Position numbers and translations under genes: made by a program. The notes beneath the pieces are model-generated. The model made no database searches and had not been told where the DNA came from. It worked only from the letters and a program-made list of their open reading frames with translations. This document shows positions 26,664 through 33,953 of a DNA stretch of 64,000 nucleotides, piece by piece. The first letter of the stretch is position 1. Each line of letters opens with the position of its first letter. Source of the DNA: Planktothricoides sp. SR001 (lineage in GTDB: Bacteria; Cyanobacteriota; Cyanobacteriia; Cyanobacteriales; Laspinemataceae); assembly GCF_001276715.1 (NCBI RefSeq), contig NZ_LIUQ01000028.1, positions 1 through 64,000 on the forward strand, read 5' to 3'.

Positions 26664-26803
26664 AGCGTAATTCTCCTTTGGGATTAGATTTTTGGTTTTT
26701 AATATACTCTAAAAAAGCTTTGATTTGGGAGAGTCGGGAATGCGATCGCTCTAATTCTACCTGAACTTCTTGCAGTCTTTTTTCTCCAGGGGAAATGCAA
26801 GAT
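26599..26803 (-). pseudogene. 3' remnant of a lost tagged gene
   Basis: The frame encodes KRLQEVQVELERSHSRLSQ and continues IKAFLE, a C-terminal tag like that of 19858-21540, but the stop expected after FLE is lost through a small deletion, so the frame runs into the methyltransferase start. Upstream it abuts, in another frame, the truncated acyl-AMP ligase at 26804-26965. It is what is left of an enzyme gene deleted by recombination. Confidence 0.6.
26621..26755. repeat. duplicated tag/ribosome-site block, copy 2
   Basis: Partner of 19771-19910; 46 bp are identical (26641-26686). It contains the end of one tagged frame and the ribosome site plus GTG of the next one. Confidence 0.8.
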
Positions 26804-26965
26804 TTATTCCAGAGAGGCGATCGCTCTGGCTTTACCATCTAACTGCCGATATGTCAAGGTATTTTCTGGCGTTTCCCCATTTGCCAGAAAAGTATAGGCG
26901 ATGCGATCGGGCTGACGGGATGCCCGCTCTCGGAGTAAACTAATTAATGTGGTGCGATCGCTCAT
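26804..26965 (-). pseudogene. N-terminal remnant of a fatty acyl-AMP ligase (FAAL)
   Basis: 53 codons from an ATG at 26965 behind a perfect AGGAGG site. They read LLRERASRQPDRIAYTFL, then TLTYRQLDGKARAIA, the canonical start of FAAL enzymes that load fatty acids onto carrier proteins, then a stop (TAA at 26804). A real FAAL is about 570 residues, so more than 90 percent is gone. The start immediately follows the stop of the remnant at 26975-27103, preserving an old operon junction. Confidence 0.78.
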
Positions 26966-26974
26966 ATTATCCTC

Positions 26975-27103
26975 CTATTGTTCGGCAATTTTTTCTCTCA
27001 CCCAAGGGCGAAATGCTTTCATAGTCTTATTGCGTCCTGAAATCTTACTCCGTTCTGGATACTCAGGAATCACCTCACCCACAGGCAACCCTTTAACGCC
27101 CGA
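26975..27103 (-). pseudogene. C-terminal remnant of an unidentified gene
   Basis: About 42 codons without a start, ending in TAG at 26975, read KGLPVGEVIPEYPERSK, then MKAFRPWVREKIAEQ. The composition looks coding and the stop sits 10 nt before the FAAL start, inside its ribosome site region. It is probably the end of the gene that preceded the FAAL. I do not recognise the family. Confidence 0.45.
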
Positions 27104-27161
27104 TCATAATTAAATCGGGTGCGGGAGGCAATAGGCGATCGCCCCTACTAATCCCTGACAG

Positions 27162-27506
27162 CTAAAAAGGGTTTTCGACCCCCGACGGGTGTAGTCTATT
27201 GAGAACTTCCAGTAAACCAACCGTTCCCACAAAAAAAGTGTACAACGCTGACTTCAGGGGATTTTTCCCTTGGGATTTCGCAGCAAATCCGGCAATTATG
27301 GCTTCAATAAAATGACTGATGAGAGCAAATTGGGCAAGGATAATCACCCATTTAAATGTGTCCATTTTCAATATATCAGGTGGAGATTGATCTATAAAAT
27401 TGCTAGTTAAATTCCAGGCTTCTAAAATAATTGCCCCACTAATTAGCAGGGTGGAAATTATCTTTATTGTTGGCAGCAAAATGGGGGCGATCGCAGTCCA
27501 TTTCAT
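27162..27506 (-). CDS. small integral membrane protein, unknown function
   Basis: 114 residues from the ATG at 27506, placed 10 nt after AGGAGG; an upstream TTG frame overlaps that site and is unlikely. It has hydrophobic segments at about residues 4-26, 46-66 and 76-95 (WVIILAQFALISHFIEAIIA) and a short polar tail. No motif is recognised. It lies between the decayed edge of the biosynthetic cluster and the CruA/CruP-like gene. Confidence 0.7.
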   Translation of the reverse strand: MKWTAIAPILLPTIKIISTLLISGAIILEAWNLTSNFIDQSPPDILKMDTFKWVIILAQFALISHFIEAIIAGFAAKSQGKNPLKSALYTFFVGTVGLLEVLNRLHPSGVENPF

Positions 27507-27544
27507 GTTAGCTATTCCTCCTGACAATTATTCATTATTCATTA

Positions 27545-27740
27545 TTCATTATCCATTAGGTGCGTTACGGCGGATACGATGTAGTTAAATAACAGATAAT
27601 TAATTTGAACCACAGAGGCACAGAGGTTCACAGAGGTGAACACCGATAGGTGCGTTACGGCGGGAATCAAGGTTAGTTGTTTTTTGCTTAGGTTATTTGC
27701 CCGCCTAACGCACCCTACTTACTTCCGCTTTCCGCGTGAA
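27545..27740. repeat. dispersed repeats in an intergenic region
   Basis: AGGTGCGTTACGGCGG occurs twice (about 27559 and 27647) and its complement-like CCTAACGCACCCTA follows near 27704. Between them is the common cyanobacterial motif ACCACAGAGGCACAGAGG, and at the start a run of ATTCATT units. These are typical short dispersed repeats; no gene is seen. Confidence 0.65.
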
Positions 27741-27759
27741 CGAATCGCACAATCAATTA

Positions 27760-29403
27760 TCAATTATCAATTGTGTCCAAGCCTGAACCATAAGTCCAAG
27801 CATCGATCCGTCTTCGCCATTCATACTGTTGGGAAAGGGGCAAACGGTTGACCCAGGAATTTATTGCTTGACCGACCGGACATAAAGCTGTATAAATTCC
27901 TAGGTTAATATAATGTTGCATCCAGTTGATTAAAGGCGGTAGTCCAACTTGGGGAATAATTTTGAATACTAATCCCGGTTGGGTAATAGACGTTTTCCAT
28001 AAGGTTTTCGACAGTCCGCTAAATTGAACTACATCTTGTAAAAAAGGTTTGAGCACCGGATCTCCCAGGTCAGCCATTCCTTGAAATACTCCAGAAAGTA
28101 ACTGGTTAATTTGATTCGGGGCAATTTTTTGTTCCACCGGCACCATCATCGCCCGTTGAAATAACCATGTTACGGAAAGATTGGGTTGGTAGGGCATTAA
28201 TTCCCCTAGGGACTTTTGAGAAAGCAAATCGTTTTTTAGAGCATCATTGATTCCCTGGCTAAGACGTTTTAAGTGACGCAACATTGCGCCAAATCCGCCA
28301 AAACTCAACGGAGATTGTGCGCCACTACTATCCCCGACAAACAGTAACCGATCCCAGGGCGATCGCAGGGGACTTTGGCGATAGGAGGGGAAAAATCCAA
28401 ACAAGGCGCGGACAAATTCCAGTTGATCTAAGGAAACATTTTGGTACTCTGGCAATAGGCGAAAATAGTCTTCAAATAAATCCGCCAAGGTGATTCGTTT
28501 GGGGTCAGCGTCGAGATAAGTAAATAAATAAGTGGTTCGCCCATCTTTGGCGGGGAATGCTTCCCAAAAATACTGGCATTGATGGGCGATCGGGGTAAAC
28601 GATACCATTAAATCCCCGGTATCATTCCGACTAAACCCTTTGGCACAAGTGCCGACGACTAAACAAACGCCATCGGGTTTTTGCCCTTGGCGTACTTGCC
28701 GGACAATAGGGGAAAAATGTCCCATGACATCAAGGATTAAGCGGCTGGTAAAAGTTTTGCCGAGAGGATTTTCGGCTTTTTTCGCGAAGTACGCCGATCC
28801 CCCAGCCCCTCCAGCCCCTGACGGTTGCCCTGGGGAAACCGTTGCTTGGACGAGTACGCCATTAGGATGAATCACGGCACCGGAAAAAGCGGTTTGGGTA
28901 AAAAGTTGACCGCCCGCAGCCAGAAAGCGAGATTTAAGGGCTTCTAGGAGATAGACCGGATCTACCCCCAGGTTGAGGATATCTCTGACCCAAAATTCTG
29001 GGCTATCGGTAAATTTAATCCGGGCAGGGTTATATTCACTGGCGATCGCCTCTGCCAGTTCTTGATCGGTGAGCAGGCTGAGTTCTGACAACACTGTTAA
29101 CTCTTGGCGAGAGATATTCCATTCTTGATCTCGTCCCCGCAACTCTCCCCGTTCCAGCAGGGCGACTCGCCAACCTTGTACCGCCAAAGCGGTGCCAATA
29201 AAAATCCCTAAAGTGCCTCCACAAATCACCACATCCCACTCTACAGAGTCTAGGGGTTCTGGGGCTTGATGGATCGCCCCCTGACTAGGGGAGGAATTTT
29301 CCCGAAGCGATCGCCACAAATTATCAGCCCGTTGCAGTCCGGCGAATACATTACCGGGGAGTTGACCGAGAATTTTTTCTGTGAGGGTCATAAATCTTGA
29401 CAT
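27760..29403 (-). CDS. CruA/CruP-family flavoprotein (lycopene cyclase-like)
   Basis: 547 residues. The FAD-binding opening is WDVVICGGTLGIFIGTAL, followed by LLERGELRGRDQEWNISRQE, a signature I associate with the CruA/CruP lycopene cyclases of cyanobacteria, and then WVRDILNLGVDPVYLLEALK. LLFVGDSSGAQSPLSFGGFG is the second FAD contact. CruA makes beta/gamma-carotene rings; CruP is a paralogue linked to carotenoid metabolism under stress. The length fits CruP slightly better, but I cannot separate them by eye. It would act at the thylakoid or in the cytoplasm near membranes. No other carotenoid gene is nearby. Confidence 0.75.
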   Translation of the reverse strand: MSRFMTLTEKILGQLPGNVFAGLQRADNLWRSLRENSSPSQGAIHQAPEPLDSVEWDVVICGGTLGIFIGTALAVQGWRVALLERGELRGRDQEWNISRQELTVLSELSLLTDQELAEAIASEYNPARIKFTDSPEFWVRDILNLGVDPVYLLEALKSRFLAAGGQLFTQTAFSGAVIHPNGVLVQATVSPGQPSGAGGAGGSAYFAKKAENPLGKTFTSRLILDVMGHFSPIVRQVRQGQKPDGVCLVVGTCAKGFSRNDTGDLMVSFTPIAHQCQYFWEAFPAKDGRTTYLFTYLDADPKRITLADLFEDYFRLLPEYQNVSLDQLEFVRALFGFFPSYRQSPLRSPWDRLLFVGDSSGAQSPLSFGGFGAMLRHLKRLSQGINDALKNDLLSQKSLGELMPYQPNLSVTWLFQRAMMVPVEQKIAPNQINQLLSGVFQGMADLGDPVLKPFLQDVVQFSGLSKTLWKTSITQPGLVFKIIPQVGLPPLINWMQHYINLGIYTALCPVGQAINSWVNRLPLSQQYEWRRRIDAWTYGSGLDTIDN

Positions 29404-29479
29404 TTGTCTTATGTTAATTGCAAGTTACCAGAACGAATAAGCAATAACAAATCACCAAGGTTATATCAGGTTATATTTT

Positions 29480-30664
29480 TTAATGATTAACGGTTGATAG
29501 GGGATGATTTTCCTTGATGACAGTTGATGAATTAACTGAATTAACTGAATTAACTAAACTTTCTCTTTGGGTTTCTGATTGGGGCAACCGAATCAAAAAA
29601 GTTGTGCCGGCGGAATTAGATGTAAAGGAAATATCCCCACCATGAGCATTAATAATTGAACGGACGATCGCGGTTCCCAAGCCAGTCCCCCCGCGTTTAC
29701 CATAAGTGACAAATGCATCAAATAAGCGATCTTGAATTTCCGGGGGAATTCCCGGCCCATTATCGGTAATTTTTAAACTAACCCATTGATTTTCTTCGCT
29801 GGCAGTAACTTCAATTATACCTCCTTTACCGTCAAAAGCATCTACCGCATTGACGATTAAATTTTGCAACACCCGGATTAATTTATTTTCATCTGCCCAC
29901 AAAACAATTTCATCAACTCCAGCCACCACAAAATCCACCTTGGCATCTTTTAAATAAATCCGATTCAGCCTTTCAAACTTGGCTAATATTTCCGATAAAT
30001 TTACGGGTTTTTTTTGTAAGGTGGAAGTTCCCCGCGTAAATTCTAATAATTCTTCTGCCATGCCCAACATTCGGGTAACTTGGGTTTCAATTAAATAGCA
30101 CCATTCCTGGGTTTCTTCATCATCTTGATGAATATCTCTAATCATAGAACTGGATAACTGAATTCCCGTAAAAGGGCTTTTAAAATCATGGACAATGGCG
30201 TTGACCATTTCTCCAATTAACGCCATTTTTTGTTTGTGCATAATTTCATGCACATATTGATCGGTGGTAATCCGCAGATATTGAATAACGTGAGAAAATA
30301 ATTTCATCACTACATTACCGGGGGTTCGCTCCAAAATATTCATGAGTTGATCGCAGGGTATTTTGGCCAATACAGTTTCACCTCTACAAATAGCCCTAGC
30401 ACTCCGAGGTTGTCCATCTAGTACCCCAAATTCACCAAAAAAATCGTTGGGATGCGACCAAGCAATCGTTTGGTACTGATTTGGTCCAAGGGATTTGCTA
30501 AATTCGACTTCACCCGCTAATACCAGGTATAAGCTATCTGGGATTTCATTTTCTTCAAAAACTAGCATTCCATCTTGAAAGCTTCTTACCGTAGCGACCT
30601 GACAAAGTTCGGTAGCTTGTTCTTCTTGAAAATACAAAATAAATCTATGTGATTTTAAGTCCAT
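29480..30664 (-). CDS. histidine kinase with cyclic-nucleotide-binding domain
   Basis: 394 residues from the ATG at 30664 (MDLKSHRFILYF); an upstream TTG would add 20 residues. Residues about 10-130 are a cNMP-binding-type domain (FEENEIPDSLYLVLAGEV, FFGEFGVLDGQPRSARAI). A HisKA region follows with the phospho-acceptor in IVHDFKSPFTGIQL, then a HATPase with VDAFDGKGG, DNGPGIPPE and GGTGLGTAIV. It has no membrane segment, so it is a soluble sensor kinase. No response regulator is adjacent. The HDFKSP form of the H-box is typical of cyanobacterial soluble kinases. Confidence 0.88.
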   Translation of the reverse strand: MDLKSHRFILYFQEEQATELCQVATVRSFQDGMLVFEENEIPDSLYLVLAGEVEFSKSLGPNQYQTIAWSHPNDFFGEFGVLDGQPRSARAICRGETVLAKIPCDQLMNILERTPGNVVMKLFSHVIQYLRITTDQYVHEIMHKQKMALIGEMVNAIVHDFKSPFTGIQLSSSMIRDIHQDDEETQEWCYLIETQVTRMLGMAEELLEFTRGTSTLQKKPVNLSEILAKFERLNRIYLKDAKVDFVVAGVDEIVLWADENKLIRVLQNLIVNAVDAFDGKGGIIEVTASEENQWVSLKITDNGPGIPPEIQDRLFDAFVTYGKRGGTGLGTAIVRSIINAHGGDISFTSNSAGTTFLIRLPQSETQRESLVNSVNSVNSSTVIKENHPLSTVNH

Positions 30665-30901
30665 GTCCCATATCCCCAATTGAACTTTTGATTTGACAGT
30701 GATTCGGCGATCGCCCGCCCCCAATTAGTTGGTCAAGTCAGCGGTTAAGGTTTGAATATTCAGAGATCGGTCACTTGCCGACAAAACCGATTAAACCTGA
30801 GAGAATAGGCAGAGAATAGGCGATGAAAAAAACCTTTTGCCTTACAAGTGACTAAAGCGGAGATAGCTGATCGCCTATCAATGTGACATCAGATCCCTAG
30901 A

Positions 30902-30991
30902 TCTAAACTCTCTAAACTCTCTGAACTCTCTGAACTCTCTGAACTCTCTGAACTCTCTGAACTCTCTGAACTCTCTGAACTCTCTCAAATC
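30902..30991. repeat. 9-bp tandem repeat, ten units
   Basis: Ten successive units of TCTGAACTC (first two TCTAAACTC, last TCTCAAATC). It lies upstream of the kinase at 29480-30664, between divergent regions. It is a short tandem repeat of the kind frequent in filamentous cyanobacteria. Confidence 0.9.
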
Positions 30992-31518
30992 TAAAGATAT
31001 CTCGATTTTGACCTGATAGATCGTATTATTGCACCGTTCCCTAGAAGAGTGAAGTTAACGCTTCTGGGGATTTTTTTCTGAGGATTCTCCCTGGGGCTCC
31101 TCAATGTCTGGAGCGATCGCACCGATTACAGACTTGACCCCAAGCCGATCACTTCAGAATGATTAATAGACAATTCTGGACTGATAGACCGGGATTGTGG
31201 ATCCCCAACCGATGGCGGTCGATCCCCCCAACCGATGGCGGATCCACCGCCATAGGCTTTGCACGAATTTTGCCAAAATTGTCTAATTTTTTCTCTTACA
31301 GCGGTTATCATAAATTTTTGATAAATTTTTGATAACTCTAATTTTATAGCCATCTAATTTTAGGATTCTCTGTCGCCTCAATTGTGTTGATTTGACAAAG
31401 TTCCTCAGTAAAAATACAGAAATGGCTCTAGTAGTAATTTGCGTATTTTTATCGATGACATTTATCTCTGAGTACGGAGATAATTAGAATATAAAATAGA
31501 ATCTTTTTGCCATTTTTT
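30992..31518. other. intergenic region, nothing certain
   Basis: No convincing gene. It contains an orphan terminator-like hairpin (31038-31077), two near-identical 20-bp segments containing ATCCCC.ACCGATGGCGG (about 31201-31243), and TATAAAATAGAAT (31490-31502), which may be a -10 region for the small frame at 31519. Confidence 0.4.
31038..31077 (+). terminator. terminator-like hairpin without an upstream gene
   Basis: TCCCTAGAAG and CTTCTGGGGA form a 10-bp stem (one G-T pair) around a 13-nt loop, followed by seven T on the plus strand. No plus-strand gene precedes it, so it may end an unannotated small RNA arising between about 30740 and 31040. Confidence 0.5.
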
Positions 31519-31713
31519 ATGCTGGTATCTAGCCCCACTGATAAATCTGCCATTAAGATCAATGCTGTTGGCTCAGTAGTGATCTATTCTGCGTTTATTT
31601 TGACAACCATTTGTCTCAGCGCGATCGCCCTGGGAGTGGATCTCCAAGAAGCCCTCTGTAACGCTCCCTTACTGCCGCCACCCACTGCTGATGTGCTGCC
31701 GCACCACCGCTGA
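31519..31713 (+). CDS. possible small membrane protein
   Basis: 64 residues from an ATG at 31519: a polar start (LVSSPTDKSAIKINAVGS), one hydrophobic helix (VVIYSAFILTTICLSAIALG) and a proline-rich tail. TATAAAATAGAAT lies 17-29 nt upstream, but there is no ribosome site. No family is recognised; it could be spurious. Confidence 0.28.
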   Translation: MLVSSPTDKSAIKINAVGSVVIYSAFILTTICLSAIALGVDLQEALCNAPLLPPPTADVLPHHR

Positions 31714-31882
31714 GGATGAGCGTGGGGTGCTTCTGGGTACTTCTGGGTGCAAGGGACAAACAACAAATAACCACCAACCACCAACAAATAACAAATAGCT
31801 CCATGACCTATATTCGCGGATGTCCACAGGCGATTAAAATAGATTCGGCATAAATTCGGCGCATAAGCTAGTAAAAAGAATC

Positions 31883-33514
31883 ATGGCAGAAAACAATGCA
31901 GGCTACAATGCAGGCTACAATATTGGCCTTGATTTTGGCACCACGAACTCGATTATTTCTTATCTCGGCACTACAGGGGAGCTAGAAGCGTTTCAGTATG
32001 GAGGTCCGAATGGGCATAAATATATTCCGTCTTTTATTACTTACGAAGATAATTTTATCGAGATTGGCACCGCCGCCCGGACGACTGCCGCGAATCATCC
32101 GACGGTGGAAAGTTATGGCAATTTTAAGATGCGGTTGCCCATCGTGGAGCCAGAGTTGTTGACATTGAGCGATCGCGCCGACTCAAATCGGACTGCGGTC
32201 AGCGTCACCTCAGATTATCTGCGGGAATTGTTGATTTCCCCAGAAAATCCCTACAGTTTTATGACCCAACAAGGGAGGATCGCCCGTTTAGTGGTGTCTG
32301 TCCCGGAAATTTGGCAACGGGATATTTACAACCGAGGTCGAGAATCTTTGCAAAAATTGATTCAAGATTTAGGATTGCCGTTAACTCAATTAGTCAGCGA
32401 ACCTGTAGCGGCAGCGGCTTATTATACCTGGGAAATGCACCGACGGGCGATCGCTCAGAATCGCGATCTGTTCACCGGCAATTTACTGGTTTGTGACATG
32501 GGAGGCGGCACGTTTGATGTGAGTCTTTGTCGCATTTATGGCAACAATAAAGTGGAAGTGCTTTATTTCGATGGTCAAGGCGATCGCGGACTAGAATCGG
32601 CGGGGGTGGCTTTCGATCGCCGTTGCGTCCAACAAGCTTATAGGGAAAAACATGGGGTCACATTAGATGAAAATAGTCCCGAATTTATGCGCTTATTAGC
32701 GGAGTTTGAAGCGGTAAAAATTGGCTCTCATGGACGAGTTACCCGCAAACTGCTGAACTGCCTGAAAGCCCCGGATATTTATGACTCACAAGTGATTTAT
32801 GTCTTTGGCGGCGGTTATTCCGTCACTTATGCTCAGGTGACGGAAGCATTTGCGGCGATCGCCCAGGGAATTGAAGCGGTAATTCACCGGCTGAACCATT
32901 GGTTTACCCAACAAAATCAAACCATTGACAGACTATTTTTAGTTGGGGGATTTTCTCAATTTTTATTAGTGGAAAAAACTATTCGCAATGCCCTGGGAAT
33001 TTCTCAAGAAGACGAGCGCTTTGACCGCAATTTTAATATTACCAATAGTGCTTATGCTATTTCTTATGGTGCTTGTTTAATTGCCAATGGTTTAGTCGAT
33101 CCCACGGAAAAATATGTGCATAGTCTGGGAATTGTCGTCGATACGATTAACTCGGAAGCAGAACGAGAGGAGCGATATATTACCCTAGTGCAAGGGGGCA
33201 GAAATTTAACGGAATTAGCTCAACCCCAGTTTGCCGATATTCCGCCGTTATTTACTTTCCATGATGAACCCTTGACCTTGACCCTTTGGGTCGATCCTCA
33301 GTCTAAAGGCACTCGGTTTAAAGATATGTTGCCGGATATTATCAAATTACCCAGTTCTAGCCCTAACGATCAATGGCGAGTGGGCATGAGGGTGGATCGA
33401 TCGCAAATTTGTTATTTGGTGATTGCCGATATGTTAGGGAAAAAACGGGTGGAATATGAGCTAGGAAATGCGATCGCGAAAATGTTTCCCGGTTTTGTCT
33501 TAATTGAATCTTAG
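31883..33514 (+). CDS. Hsp70/DnaK-like ATPase
   Basis: 543 residues. The actin-like ATPase fold is clear: phosphate 1 motif YNIGLDFGTTNSIISY, VSEPVAAAAYYTW, phosphate 2 CDMGGGTFDVSLC and the adenosine motif LVGGFSQFLLVEKTI. After about residue 400 the remaining part is short and beta-rich (FTFHDEPLTLTLWVD) and lacks a full DnaK substrate domain and helical lid. It is a divergent cytoplasmic Hsp70 family member, not the housekeeping DnaK (about 635 residues). No DnaJ or GrpE gene is nearby. Its client is unknown. Confidence 0.85.
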   Translation: MAENNAGYNAGYNIGLDFGTTNSIISYLGTTGELEAFQYGGPNGHKYIPSFITYEDNFIEIGTAARTTAANHPTVESYGNFKMRLPIVEPELLTLSDRADSNRTAVSVTSDYLRELLISPENPYSFMTQQGRIARLVVSVPEIWQRDIYNRGRESLQKLIQDLGLPLTQLVSEPVAAAAYYTWEMHRRAIAQNRDLFTGNLLVCDMGGGTFDVSLCRIYGNNKVEVLYFDGQGDRGLESAGVAFDRRCVQQAYREKHGVTLDENSPEFMRLLAEFEAVKIGSHGRVTRKLLNCLKAPDIYDSQVIYVFGGGYSVTYAQVTEAFAAIAQGIEAVIHRLNHWFTQQNQTIDRLFLVGGFSQFLLVEKTIRNALGISQEDERFDRNFNITNSAYAISYGACLIANGLVDPTEKYVHSLGIVVDTINSEAEREERYITLVQGGRNLTELAQPQFADIPPLFTFHDEPLTLTLWVDPQSKGTRFKDMLPDIIKLPSSSPNDQWRVGMRVDRSQICYLVIADMLGKKRVEYELGNAIAKMFPGFVLIES

Positions 33515-33555
33515 GCTCCCTGATAGATCCCCGATCGTTTAAGCGATCGCTGTTT

Positions 33556-33633
33556 AATTTGGCCGATTAATTTTACCGATTAATTTTGCCGATTAATTTT
33601 GCCGATTAATTTTACCGATTAATTTGGCCGATT
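33556..33633. repeat. 13-bp tandem repeat, six units
   Basis: Six units of AATTTTGCCGATT (variants with GG or AC in the middle). It follows the Hsp70-like gene. Confidence 0.9.
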
Positions 33634-33810
33634 TATTGTGCCAAGCATTTTTCATCTAATTTTTACGGAGAATAGCGGTAAGACAGAGATTAAAACCGTA
33701 TAAATACTGATGTTATCGGCATAGTTAATCGTATATAATGATAGTAAATCACTATCTTGGAAAGGCTCTTTAAACCGGGTCATATTTGGAAATAAACCCG
33801 GAGAAAATTT

Positions 33811-33898
33811 GCCGTGAGTTATTGCCGTGAGTTATTGCCGTGAGTTATTGCCGTGAGTTATTGCCGTGAGTTATTGCCGTGAGTTATTGCCGTGAGTT
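33811..33898. repeat. 13-bp tandem repeat, seven units, upstream of the MHYT kinase
   Basis: Seven near-perfect units of GCCGTGAGTTATT end 55 bp before the start of the hybrid kinase gene. It differs from the 13-bp repeat 180 bp upstream. It is probably a replication-slippage repeat, though its place in the leader could affect expression. Confidence 0.9.
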
Positions 33899-33953
33899 GT
33901 CAGATCGGAATAGAGACTAATTTTCAGAAAATGATTCTGTGGGTAAACAATAA

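Noticed and set aside
31126-31353. 75-codon minus-strand frame
   Set aside because: It is built partly from a duplicated ACCGATGGCGG segment, and has no protein-like pattern.
33811-33898. CRISPR or iteron-type origin
   Set aside because: The repeats are directly adjacent without spacers, and no replication protein gene or DnaA boxes are seen.
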